A stretch of DNA of 64,000 nucleotides from Streptomyces lunaelactis. GTDB taxonomy: Bacteria > Actinomycetota > Actinomycetes > Streptomycetales > Streptomycetaceae. Positions 26,087-33,941 of the stretch are shown here, piece by piece (position 1 is the stretch's first letter; the number at the start of each line of letters is the position of its first letter). The notes under the pieces are model-generated. The model was not told the origin of the DNA. It did not search any database and saw only the letters and a program-made list of their open reading frames with translations. The stretch spans positions 4,526,001 to 4,590,000 of the forward strand of contig NZ_CP026304.1 in NCBI RefSeq assembly GCF_003054555.1, in the 5' to 3' direction. A program made the translations under genes and the position numbers.

Positions 26087-27438
26087 CCGCCCTGCAACCG
26101 GCCCGGTCCGGGCCATTGCCCGAGCCCGCTCACGACCGGATTCCGTTTCCGGTCGTCGACGAGATCTCCCGGCACTGTCTCCGGGAGGAGGAGCCCGAGA
26201 CCGTACACATAGAGGTGCACCTGCCACGGCAGCCGGATCCCGACCGGCTTCGGGCCGCGTTCGGCGAGGCATTGCGCCGGCACCCGCGGATTCTGGTGCG
26301 CGAGGCACCCGGCCCCTGGTACCGACGGCGCTACGAATGGGAGCTGACGGGGACCCCGGACGCTGATCCGGTCGGCTTCCCGGAGCCGGGGCCGGGTGCG
26401 CTGGAGCGGGCCAGGGCCAGAGCGCTGGCCGAGGCTCCTCCGCTGTCCGTTTCCCCACCCGTACGGCTGGAAGTGGTGAGGCCGTCGTCGACGGGCAGCT
26501 CGTGCGTGCTGGTGCTGACGCTCAACCACACCGCCCTGGACGGGCCCGCCTGTCTGCGTGTGCTGGCCACGGCCGCCGAGTTGTACAGCGGCACCGCCAC
26601 CTCCACCGCATCACCGGTGCGCACTCCGGTCGGGGGGCCGGGGCGGCCGGGGCAGCGGCCGCCCGCCCGCACGGGCGGCCCGGCCCGGCCCGCCCGTGTG
26701 GCACCCGCGGCCGATGTCCGGGCGGCCGGTGGAAACGGCCTGCTGCTGGCCGCCCTGCCGGTGCCGCGCCGACCGGCCGGGGCCCGTTACACGGTCAACG
26801 ATCAACTCCTCGTCGCCACCTGCCTGATGATCGCCCGCTGGAACCGGCTGCACGATGCCCCGCCCCGCCCGGTGCGTATCACCATGCCCATCGACGACCG
26901 TCCACGCGGCGCCGAGATGCCCATCGGAAACGGCACCCGTCTCGTGGAGGTGGGATTCGGGGCGCAGGAGTGCGCGCGGGCGCCCGGCCCCGAGGCTGTT
27001 GCCGACCTGCTGCACCGTACGGCTGAGCGCACCCGCGCCCTGAAGTCGGCACCCCGCCCTCAACTCGGCCACGCCGCCGCCCTCCTCACCGCACCCGCCC
27101 TGCCGGTCGGGATGCGGGCCGCCCTGACCCGAGGACTGCGACGGGCTGCCGCTCCCTGGACGTCGACAACGCTGCTCAGCAACATCGGGCGCATTCCGTA
27201 CCCGCTGGACTTCGCGGAGGCGGGCCGGGCGGAAGCCGTCTGGTTCTCGGCTCCCGCCTCGATGCCGCGCGGGCTGACCGTGACCACCGCCAGCACGGGG
27301 GGACGCCTGCACCTGGCGCTGCGCTGGTCACGCGCCCTCCTCGACGACGCGGCGGGCCGACGCCTGTGCGACTTCTTCACGGACTGTCTGGAGGCCATGG
27401 CTGCCCTGCCGGCCATTTCAGGAGGTGACGGACCATGA
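26083..27438 (+). CDS. condensation-domain-like acyltransferase
   Basis: A 451-residue protein of the chloramphenicol-acetyltransferase/condensation superfamily. The motif LTLNHTALDGPACLRVLA (about residues 145-162) matches the HHxxxDG active-site block, with the catalytic second His kept and the first replaced by Asn. Other typical elements are VNDQLLVATCLMIARWN and RITMPIDDRPRG in the C-terminal half, and a later LSNIGRIPYPLDF block. A Pro/Ala/Gly-rich linker interrupts the middle. It overlaps both neighbours by ATGA, so it belongs to the envelope operon, where it may acylate the product. Acyl donor and acceptor are unknown; it is freestanding, without a carrier protein nearby. Confidence 0.78.
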   Translation: MTALQPARSGPLPEPAHDRIPFPVVDEISRHCLREEEPETVHIEVHLPRQPDPDRLRAAFGEALRRHPRILVREAPGPWYRRRYEWELTGTPDADPVGFPEPGPGALERARARALAEAPPLSVSPPVRLEVVRPSSTGSSCVLVLTLNHTALDGPACLRVLATAAELYSGTATSTASPVRTPVGGPGRPGQRPPARTGGPARPARVAPAADVRAAGGNGLLLAALPVPRRPAGARYTVNDQLLVATCLMIARWNRLHDAPPRPVRITMPIDDRPRGAEMPIGNGTRLVEVGFGAQECARAPGPEAVADLLHRTAERTRALKSAPRPQLGHAAALLTAPALPVGMRAALTRGLRRAAAPWTSTTLLSNIGRIPYPLDFAEAGRAEAVWFSAPASMPRGLTVTTASTGGRLHLALRWSRALLDDAAGRRLCDFFTDCLEAMAALPAISGGDGP

Positions 27439-28154
27439 CGGGTACTCTCCCCGCCGGACTGCGCGAGTTCTACGAGAACCCGGCCGTCCCCGTCGCCTCC
27501 GGAGACGAGCGCAGCCGCCGTCAGGCACTGATGCTGGCCCGAGTACTGCCCAGTGAGCCCTGTCTCGTCGTCGACGTCGGCTGCGGCGACGGCTCCGCGG
27601 CGGCCATCGCGGGCCCGCTCCTGAGCGATCACCGGATCGTCGGTATCGACTGGTCCCAGGACGCGCTGCGCCGGGCCGCCACCCGGATGAACCATGTCGT
27701 GCGCGGTGAACTGACGCCGGGCGGCCTTCCGTTGGCCGACGCGAGCGCCGACGCGGTGCTCTTCAGCGAGGTGATCGAGCATCTGGTGGATCCCGACAGT
27801 GCCATGGACGAGCTGCGCCGCATTCTCAAACCGGGCGGCCATCTGATGCTCTCCACCCCGAACCTGGCCGCCTGGTACAACCGGGTGCTCCTGGCCGCCG
27901 GGGTGCAGCCCGTCTTCTCGGAGGTCAGCCTGCGCACCATTCACGGCCGTCCGGGATCCCAAGTGGTGGGCCATCTGCGCCTGTTCACCGCCCGCGCCCT
28001 GCGGGAGTTCCTCGCCGCAGCGGGATTCGAGGTGGTCACCCTGGCCGGTGCGCCCTTCCACGGCGTCCCGCGCCCGCTGCGCCTTGTGGACCGGGCCGCC
28101 TGTGCCGCGCCATCCGTGGCCTCCATTCTCCTGGTGCACGCCAAGCGGGTGTAG
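27435..28154 (+). CDS. class I SAM-dependent methyltransferase
   Basis: A 239-residue methyltransferase of the Methyltransf_11/23 type. Motif I is CLVVDVGCGDGSAAAIAG (about residues 36-53), motif II VGIDWSQDALRRA, and the central block DASADAVLFSEVIEHLVDPDSAMDELRRILKPGGHLMLSTPN. The C-terminal part has VVGHLRLFTARALREFLAAAGFEV, as in sugar- or polyprenyl-linked members. It overlaps the upstream condensation-like gene by ATGA and is followed 4 bases later by a membrane-protein gene. It resembles the earlier methyltransferase of the operon only in the fold, so the two probably act on different positions. Confidence 0.87.
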   Translation: MTGTLPAGLREFYENPAVPVASGDERSRRQALMLARVLPSEPCLVVDVGCGDGSAAAIAGPLLSDHRIVGIDWSQDALRRAATRMNHVVRGELTPGGLPLADASADAVLFSEVIEHLVDPDSAMDELRRILKPGGHLMLSTPNLAAWYNRVLLAAGVQPVFSEVSLRTIHGRPGSQVVGHLRLFTARALREFLAAAGFEVVTLAGAPFHGVPRPLRLVDRAACAAPSVASILLVHAKRV

Positions 28155-28158
28155 CGCC

Positions 28159-29067
28159 ATGTGGTGGGGGGTGGCATCGGCCCTCTTGGCCAACGTCTTC
28201 TACAGCACGGGCTTCGTACTCGAGAAGCGGGCGCTGTCCGGCCTGCCGAGACTGAGCACGGGAGACCCGGCCCGAGTCGTACGGTTGCTCATCGGCAGCC
28301 CCTTGTGGCTCGGCGGTTCGCTCGCGCTCGCCGCCGGATTCGCGGCACAGCTCGCCGTCTACCGCACCCTTCCCATCGCAGCCGCGCAGGGCATCTTCGT
28401 CTCCGGCCTCGTGCTGCTTCTGCTGCTCTCCTCGGTCGTACTGGGAGAGCGCCCCAGCGGCCGGGAACGCCGTGGCGTGGTCGTGATCACGCTCGCCCTG
28501 CTGATGGTCGTGGCCTCACTCCAGGACTCCGACGCCGTGGGCGGGCACGCCTCGGCCGGCCGCGTCCTGCTGGTCTGCCTGCCCGCACTTGCGGCGGGGC
28601 TGTGGCTGTACCGGTCCGTGGAACGCCGGACCCGCCGCCGTCACCGGCTGCCGACGGCGGGCGTCGAATACGGCGTCGCCGTCGGCCTGTTGTACGGCGT
28701 CAGCTCCCTCGCCATCAAGGGCGTCTCCGGTCATCTGACGACACGTGGCATCGGGGACGCGGCCTTCGCTCTGCTGAGGTCCCCCTATCCGTACATCCTG
28801 ATCTTCACCGGAGCCACCGGTCTGATCCTGTCCCAGACCGCGCTGCAGCGCTGCCGGGCATCACTGATCGTGCCGGTGTGCACCACCGTCACCTGCCTGT
28901 TCACTGCCGCGCTCGGCACCTTCGTCTTCGGCGAGTCCCTGCCGCACGACCCACTGCGGCTCGCGCTGCGGCTCGGCGGCACCGCACTCGCCGTCTCGGT
29001 CCTGCTGATGCTTCCGCGTCATGACGAACCCCCCACCCCGGCAAAGGAGTTGGCCCATGAAGCCTGA
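28159..29067 (+). CDS. EamA/DMT-type multidrug or lipid-linked sugar transporter-like protein
   Basis: A 302-residue polytopic membrane protein with nine to ten helices in two halves, the layout of the drug/metabolite transporter (EamA) superfamily. It begins MWWGVASALLANVFYSTGFVLEKRAL, resembling NIPA/DMT-type members, and has a second-half repeat near GILYG-like LLYGVSSLAIKGVSG. Within this operon it might flip a polyprenyl-phosphate sugar or export a precursor, by analogy with small DMT flippases; that is inference. The ATG at 28159 follows the methyltransferase stop by 4 bases, and its own 3' end overlaps the next gene by 11 bases. Confidence 0.72.
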   Translation: MWWGVASALLANVFYSTGFVLEKRALSGLPRLSTGDPARVVRLLIGSPLWLGGSLALAAGFAAQLAVYRTLPIAAAQGIFVSGLVLLLLLSSVVLGERPSGRERRGVVVITLALLMVVASLQDSDAVGGHASAGRVLLVCLPALAAGLWLYRSVERRTRRRHRLPTAGVEYGVAVGLLYGVSSLAIKGVSGHLTTRGIGDAAFALLRSPYPYILIFTGATGLILSQTALQRCRASLIVPVCTTVTCLFTAALGTFVFGESLPHDPLRLALRLGGTALAVSVLLMLPRHDEPPTPAKELAHEA

Positions 29068-29266
29068 CGATCCCCTGCTCCGGATCATCGCCTGCCCGAT
29101 CGACAAGGGGCAGCTGACGCTGCTCCTGCCCGAGGAGGTCCTCTACAACCCGCGGCTGCACCGTCGCTATCCGATCATCGACGGGATCCCCCAGCTGCTT
29201 CCCTCGTCCGGCACCCGGGTACCGGACGAGGAACACGAGCGGATCCTCAGGCGGATCGGCCCATGA
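29057..29266 (+). CDS. Trm112 family protein
   Basis: A 69-residue protein of the Trm112/YcaR family: LRIIACPIDKGQLTLL at the N-terminus and the conserved RRYPIIDGIPQLLPSSG in the middle. Eukaryotic Trm112 is a zinc-binding activator of several methyltransferases; here only one Cys (in ACPID) remains, so a zinc site is unlikely. It sits between the transporter-like gene (11-base overlap) and the FkbM methyltransferase (ATGA overlap), a context that fits a partner role for one of the operon's methyltransferases. Start at the ATG at 29057, preceded by AAAGGAG. Confidence 0.85.
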   Translation: MKPDDPLLRIIACPIDKGQLTLLLPEEVLYNPRLHRRYPIIDGIPQLLPSSGTRVPDEEHERILRRIGP

Positions 29267-30065
29267 CACTCGCCGCCCGGATCGCCCCTCCTATGCCGCC
29301 CGCGCTGATCGCCACAGGCGCCGGTCTGCTGTATCCGCGGTACGAGCCGGAGCTGCGCCGGCGGCCGACTTCTGCCCGCAAGGCGGCTGGGCAGTGGACG
29401 TCGGCGGCTGGTACGGCCCGTGGTCCCGGCGGCTGGCCGGGCGGGCGGGCCGGGTGGTGACAGTCGAGCCGGTGCCCCACCTGGCCAGGCTGCTGGCCGC
29501 CACCACCCCCGCCAATGTCGAGGTGGTGAACGCGGCTGCCACGGACCACGACGGCGGCACGGCCGCGCTGTGGCTGCCGCCGGGCGACCGCGGCAACCGT
29601 GGTGTCTCGTCGCTCGTCCGCAGGGACATCCACAGCAGATCGATACCGGTGCCCTGCGTCCGGATCGATAGTCTCGGTCTGCGCGGCATCACCCTGATCA
29701 AGATCGATGTCGACGGAAGCGAGCTGAACGCGCTGCGCGGTGCCGAGGAGGCCCTGGCCGGTGACCGCCCCGCGCTCTTCATCGAGCTGGAGGCCCGGAT
29801 CGGGCTCCTGGAACCGGTACTGGACCTGCTCGCCCACCATGGCTACCGGGGCTGGGTGCTGCCGGGCCGAGACTGGCTGCCGCTGTCCGATTTCGATCTG
29901 TCGGGCCACCAGTCCCTGACGGCGCACGTCGCCGAGCACGGACTCCTGCGCCTCAGCCTCAACCCGTTCCGGCTGCGGTACGTCAATTCCGTACTCTTCC
30001 TCCACGGCTCCCGGCACCCCGGCGGCGCGCAGGCAGCGGCTCCCCTACGCGGCCGGCGAGGCTGA
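29263..30065 (+). pseudogene. FkbM family methyltransferase with apparent frameshift
   Basis: Last gene of the envelope operon, an FkbM-type SAM methyltransferase. The ATG at 29263 overlaps the Trm112 stop, and the first 32 codons (LIATGAGLLYPRYEPELRR) read correctly in that frame. At about 29357-29366 the frame must shift by one (a one-base insertion or two-base deletion) to continue as DFCPQGGWAVDVGGWYGPWS, the SAM-binding motif, then ITLIKIDVDGSELNALRG, the FkbM signature. The remaining 220 codons are intact to the stop at 30065. Without the shift, translation ends after 65 residues. Either a sequencing error or a recent mutation; a GTG at 29394 would start too late to include the full SAM fold. 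Confidence 0.78.
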
Positions 30066-30077
30066 CCTCGAGACGGC

Positions 30078-30112
30078 CTATCGCCGCACCACTCGAAGTG
30101 GTGCGGCGATAG
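30078..30112. terminator. terminator of the envelope operon
   Basis: Perfect 16-bp stem CTATCGCCGCACCACT / AGTGGTGCGGCGATAG with a CGA loop, starting 13 bases after the FkbM stop. The strongest hairpin of the region. Confidence 0.85.
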
Positions 30113-30183
30113 CCGTTCGAGCAGCGGTTTTCGCCGAGTTGGGGCACGCGGAGGGCAGGCGGTGGCAGGTCTAGACAACAGTA

Positions 30184-30212
30184 AAGCCCCGGGCCGCTGG
30201 CCTGGGGCTTTT
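30184..30212. terminator. bidirectional terminator next to the tRNA fragment
   Basis: AAAGCCCCGGGCC and GGCCTGGGGCTTTT pair with one mismatch around a GCT loop. It has a T-tract on the plus strand and lies just beyond the 3' end of the minus-strand tRNA fragment, where a tRNA terminator is expected. Confidence 0.7.
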
Positions 30213-30215
30213 GTG

Positions 30216-30258
30216 TGGAGCGGGTGACGGGAATCGAACCGCGCTCTGAGCTTGGGAA
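30216..30258 (-). other. 3' fragment of a tRNA-Gly(CCC) gene, candidate attachment site
   Basis: Read on the minus strand, 30258 to 30216 gives TTCCCAAGCTCAGAGCG, then a T-arm GGTTCGATTCC and the acceptor end CACCCGCTCCA. This matches a tRNA-Gly from its anticodon loop (anticodon CCC) to the encoded CCA, with one G missing before the T-loop. Bases upstream of 30258 on the minus strand do not continue the tRNA. A 3' tRNA half followed by the tRNA's terminator is what remains at one end of an element integrated into a tRNA gene; the element would extend to higher coordinates. Confidence 0.7.
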
Positions 30259-31011
30259 TCACCGGCCGTTCCGAGCTGCCTGGCACCGACCCCGACCCGG
30301 TCTTGGCTAGTCAAAGGCGTCCAGCGATGCTGAACCCTACGACGTTCGCCGACGCCTCCACGCATCCATTGCCTGCGGATGAGTGTTCGACCTGGCACGC
30401 GCCCCCGCCGACACTTGCCTTGTAAGTTCGCTCGGGTGCTAGCGCTAGACCGCGCTCCTGCCGTCACGACGACTGGATAGGGACGCTCCCGTGCGCGTCT
30501 GTCCTGCGTCGTTGATGTCTCCCGTAGATGTCAGCGCATGCAAATGGGCACTATCCCGCTTTCGTTGTGGGGGTTACGGATTTGGCGTCACCAGCCACCG
30601 CGTCCGACCCGCGGCTCATCTCCTGACGGGGCAGTCGGCGACAACGCCATTGCGACATGGACACCTCAAAATGTAGGGGTGGATTCCGCAAGCTTCGCCG
30701 CGCACCAGCCCGCATGACACACCCACGCGAGTGGGGGTCGCCAACGCTCACCGGCAAAACCACCCGTTTGCCTCCCAAGAAGCGCTGTTACCGGGTGATC
30801 TCATGGTGAGTGCTGAGCCGGACCGGGTCGCGTGCCTGGTCCATGTCCTTGCACCGAGGACGGCCGCATCCTCACCTGCCTTCGTGGATTTCCGTGGCCG
30901 TTCGTCCCCCATGTCGTCTCCGAACTGATCGGCGAATGCACCCTCGAAGCGCAGCGCTGCGTTCGTACGCCTGGGTTCGCGACGACACCGAGTAAGCGGA
31001 AGGCAATGTGC
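30259..31011. other. long region without supported gene
   Basis: About 750 bases with no convincing reading frame. Small palindromes occur (CTAGCGCTAG at 30439-30448; CCCAC-GCGA-GTGGG near 30723-30736). The last part carries the upstream region of the DUF3494 gene, with a GGAAGG ribosome site at about 30998-31003. Confidence 0.45.
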
Positions 31012-32229
31012 ATGGCAATCAATAGTGCCTGTACCACCGATCTCCGAAGGCCGCAGCGTCAACGACTGACGGCGACGATCGCGTTCGTTCTCGGGCTGGT
31101 CCTGCTCTGTTCGGCCGCATTCCTGGCGATGGCGACCAGCGCACGCGCGGCTACCGCACCGGGCCTGGGAACCGCCGACAGCTACGCGGTGCTGGGCGGC
31201 CAGACCGTCACCAACACCGGTCCCAGTGTCCTCCAAGGGGATCTGGGCGTCAGCCCGGGAAGCGCGATCGTGGGCTTCCCACCCGGAATCGTGAGCGGCG
31301 CGACCCACGCGGGCGACGCGGCCGCGGCCCAGGCGCAGCTCGACCTGACCACCGCATACAACGACGCAGCGGGGCAGGCCCCGGACGCGAGCATTGCAGG
31401 AGACCTCGTGGGTCAGACCCTGCCCCCGGGCGTCTACAACGCCACGGGCCCGATCGGCCTCAGCGGGACGCTTACGCTCGACGCCCAGGGTGATCCCAAC
31501 GCGGTCTTCATCTTCCAGCTCGCGTCCACGCTGATCACTAGTTCCGCCAGCACCGTCTCGCTCATCAACGGCGCTCAGCCGTGCAACGTCTTCTGGCAGA
31601 CCGCCGAATCGGCCACCCTGGGGACAGGTTCGTTCTTCGAGGGCACGATCATGGCGCTGACCTCGATCACGGCGACCACCAGCGCCAGGATCGAGGGCCG
31701 GCTACTCGCGCGGAACGGCTCGGTGACGCTCGACTCCAACGTGATCACCAGGCCGAGCTGCATCGTCGGGCCGTCAGGACCGCCCGGACCTAGTGGACCG
31801 AGCGGCCCTGCCGGACCCAGTGGCTCTGCCGGACCGAGCGGCCCTGCCGGACCCAGTGGCTCTGCCGGACCGAGCGGCTCTGCCGGACCGAGCGGCCCTG
31901 CCGGACCCAGTGGCTCTGCCGGACCGAGCGGCCCTGCCGGACCCAGTGGCGCGCCTGGAGTACCCGGTCCGACTGGTCCCACCGGACCTACCGGCCCGCC
32001 CGGAACTACGGGCCGTCCGCACAACGGCCACAACAAACCGGGTGGACCGCACGAGACGACAGGTCCCCACGCCCCGAAGCGTCCCCATCATCTGGCGGAC
32101 ACCGGCTCAAACGACCTATTCGCTCCATTGGCCAGCCTCGGGGCAGCGCTGCTCATCGCGGGCGGCGTGGCCATGGTCGTCATCAAGAGGCGGGCGGCCG
32201 GCGCGCGATCAGACGGTTACGACGGGTAG
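31012..32229 (+). CDS. DUF3494 ice-binding-like protein with collagen-like repeats and LAXTG anchor
   Basis: A 405-residue exported surface protein in four parts. (1) A signal peptide, [20 protein letters not shown] with cleavage near residue 47. (2) A DUF3494 ice-binding-type beta-helix domain, about 50-250: [72 protein letters not shown]. (3) About 80 residues of collagen-like Gly-Pro-Ser/Gly-Pro-Ala triplets. (4) A sorting signal LADTG (361-365) with a membrane helix and KRRAAGAR tail, the form recognised by class E sortases. The start at 31012 has a better-spaced ribosome site than 31006. DUF3494 domains bind ice in some organisms and act as adhesins in others; function here is open. Confidence 0.85.
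   Translation: MAINSACTTDLRRPQRQRLTATIAFVLGLVLLCSAAFLAMATSARAATAPGLGTADSYAVLGGQTVTNTGPSVLQGDLGVSPGSAIVGFPPGIVSGATHAGDAAAAQAQLDLTTAYNDAAGQAPDASIAGDLVGQTLPPGVYNATGPIGLSGTLTLDAQGDPNAVFIFQLASTLITSSASTVSLINGAQPCNVFWQTAESATLGTGSFFEGTIMALTSITATTSARIEGRLLARNGSVTLDSNVITRPSCIVGPSGPPGPSGPSGPAGPSGSAGPSGPAGPSGSAGPSGSAGPSGPAGPSGSAGPSGPAGPSGAPGVPGPTGPTGPTGPPGTTGRPHNGHNKPGGPHETTGPHAPKRPHHLADTGSNDLFAPLASLGAALLIAGGVAMVVIKRRAAGARSDGYDG
31768..32000 (+). repeat. tandem repeats coding for collagen-like Gly-X-Y triplets
   Basis: Nested 18- and 36-bp units within the DUF3494 gene (GGACCGAGCGGCCCTGCC alternating with GGACCCAGTGGCTCTGCC) encode GPSGPA and GPSGSA. Near-identity of the units suggests recent slippage expansion; copy number is expected to vary between strains. 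Confidence 0.85.
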
Positions 32230-32274
32230 CAAGGCAGCCCAAGGAACCAACCGGTAGTGGACATCACTGCTGTC

Positions 32275-32314
32275 CGCCCCCGTCCACGGACAAGTTCGCC
32301 CGTGGACGGGGGCG
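32275..32314. terminator. terminator after the DUF3494 gene
   Basis: Perfect 15-bp stem CGCCCCCGTCCACGG / CCGTGGACGGGGGCG with a 10-base loop, 45 bases after the stop at 32229. Confidence 0.8.
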
Positions 32315-32372
32315 CTGTCGTCAACAGGTTAGGCGGAACGCGCGGGCGGCGTAGCGGCTTTGGGCGGGAGCT

Positions 32373-32485
32373 GCCATGGGGCGAGAGATCGGGGCCCGTA
32401 AGCTTCCCGCGACTCGGGCAGTATCTGGACCTGCCCTCAATAGCCCGATGTGGGCCCCGATCTTCGAGGCTCGCCCCATGGTGGC
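32373..32485. repeat. long imperfect inverted repeat
   Basis: GCCATGGGGCGAG-AGATCGGGGCCC (32373-32397) pairs with GGGCCCCGATCT...CTCGCCCCATGG...GGC (32452-32485), interrupted by a 6-base and a 3-base bulge on the right arm. The enclosed 54 bases hold a smaller GGGCAG/CTGCCC hairpin. It could be a structured RNA, a protein-binding cruciform or the remnant of a small mobile element. The surrounding 32230-32682 has no gene. Confidence 0.6.
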
Positions 32486-32682
32486 TGCGTAAAGCCGTGG
32501 AGCCGACCACCCCAGCCCTGTGTCGGCCGTTCGTCTGGGCCTAGTCGTTTCGGTCTAGCCGCGCGACCGGCGTAGCCGGGGACGGAGCGGGGCGGAGACA
32601 GGAGCGTCGGTCCCCGGCGGTGAGCCGGTGAGCGCGCGGCGAGCGGAGCGAGCCGCCTTGAACCCGTAGAGAAAGTTGTTAC

Positions 32683-33027
32683 TCAGGCTTCCGCTGGGAT
32701 GTGCCAGAGTGGGGCTTGGTACTGCTCGGGGCGGCGGCTGAGCAGGAGGGCTCGGAGGTCCTGGCGCTGTTTGCCGTTGAGGTCGAGGGCTTCTGTGAGG
32801 CGGCGGAACGTTGTGTGGGTGACTCCGCGGGCGCGGGCCTGGGCCTCGAACTGGTCGAGTCGACCGAGCGTCGTCTCGGGGTCGAGCTTCTGCTCACGCT
32901 GGGTGCCGAGCCAACTGGCCTTGTTGCGTTCGTAGTCGATCTCGGAGTAGCCGCAGATTTCGCGGCTGTGCCGCTCGACCTCGTCGAGGGTTTCAGGGCG
33001 CGGCCGCGATCTACAGCTGTGCCGCAC
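32683..33027 (-). pseudogene. C-terminal part of an unrecognised gene
   Basis: A reading frame of 114 codons whose body is convincing protein (EICGYSEIDYERNKASWLG, then LGRLDQFEAQARARGVTHTTFRRLTEALDL and ALLLSRRPEQYQAPLWHIPAEA at the end) but whose first dozen residues are Arg/Ser-rich and arise where the sequence switches to the SDR remnant at about 33000. It is probably the 3' end of a longer gene whose 5' part was lost. The helical, charged C-terminus resembles actinobacterial proteins of unknown function. I cannot name the family. Confidence 0.45.
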
Positions 33028-33730
33028 CGCCCTACCACCGCTGAGCGAGTGAATGGCCGCCGCTGGTCGCCTCGGTCTGCGCGGCCGCCGAGGCGACCGG
33101 GGCCGTCCTGGTCATGCTGGGCACCTCTACGGCTACGGTCCGGTGGACGGTCCCATGACCGAGGAGCTGCCGCTCGCGGCGACCGGCCCCAAGGGGCGGG
33201 TGCGCGCCGCCGTTTGGGAGCAGGCGCAAAAGCTGCATGAGCAGGGTCGTATCAAGGTGGTCGAGGTGCGAGCCTCGGACTTCTTCGGGCCCGGCGTGAC
33301 CGACGGCGGGCACCTGGCCGCGCGGGTCATGCCACGACTGCTGCGCGGCAAGCCGGTCTCCACACTCGGGGACCCGGACACCCCGCACAGCTGGAGCTAT
33401 CTCCCCGATGTGGCCAGGGCCCTGGTCGAGGTCGCGGGCGAGGAACGGGCCTGGCACGTCCCGATGGAGCCTGCGCTGTCCACCCGGGAGATGGTCGACC
33501 GCCTTGCCGCTCAGACGGAAACAGGGCCGGTCGCGGTGCGCAGGCTGCCGTCGGCCGTGCTGGGTGTCGTGTCGGTTTTCTCGCCGCTGATCCGCGAACT
33601 GAAGGAGATCCGGTATCAGTTCGACCGTCCGTTTGTAGCGGATTCGAGCGCTTACGAAGCCGAATTCGCGGTACGAGCCACCTCCGTCGATGAGCAGGTC
33701 AAAGCGACGGTGGACTGGTGGCGTGAGTGA
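33006..33730 (+). pseudogene. broken NAD-dependent epimerase/dehydratase (extended SDR)
   Basis: The C-terminal two thirds of an NAD-dependent epimerase-like SDR. From 33006 one frame reads AIYSCAAPPYHR, hits a TGA at 33042-33044 (in place of the usual Trp), and continues EWPPLVASVCAAAEATGAVLVMLG. At about 33118-33122 a one-base loss moves the frame to GHLYGYGPVDGPMTEELPLAATGPKGR, then EVRASDFFGPGV and SWSYLPDVARALVEVAGEERAWHVP, through to WWRE and the stop at 33730. The N-terminal Rossmann motif is missing altogether. So the gene has lost its 5' end, gained a stop and a frameshift; clearly dead. Confidence 0.8.
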
Positions 33731-33941
33731 CTGGCCACCACCGGGTGACGTCTGTGACAGCGAAGATTCCATAGTGGGTTCAGCGGGAGCGCAGTGTGAA
33801 CGTTTGCGGGCCAGGTCGATGGATCCTCAGCACCGGCTGCTGATCGACCTCGCGACCGCCCGACGCGCGGTATTCCACCACGTCGGCATCCTGGTCAGGT
33901 CCTCCGCAGTACCGGAGGTCTTCACGACTAGCCTCGGCATC

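Noticed and set aside
30216..30258. Functional tRNA gene
   Set aside because: Only the anticodon loop to CCA part is present and a T-arm base is missing, so it cannot yield a tRNA.
31768..32000. Regular short repeats that could be taken for a CRISPR array
   Set aside because: They lie in frame within the DUF3494 gene, have no unique spacers, and encode Gly-X-Y triplets; they are coding tandem repeats.
33819..33941. Longer start for the CysS/MshC-like protein
   Set aside because: The additional 41 residues have no family resemblance and similarity begins at MLRIAD, so 33942 is preferred.
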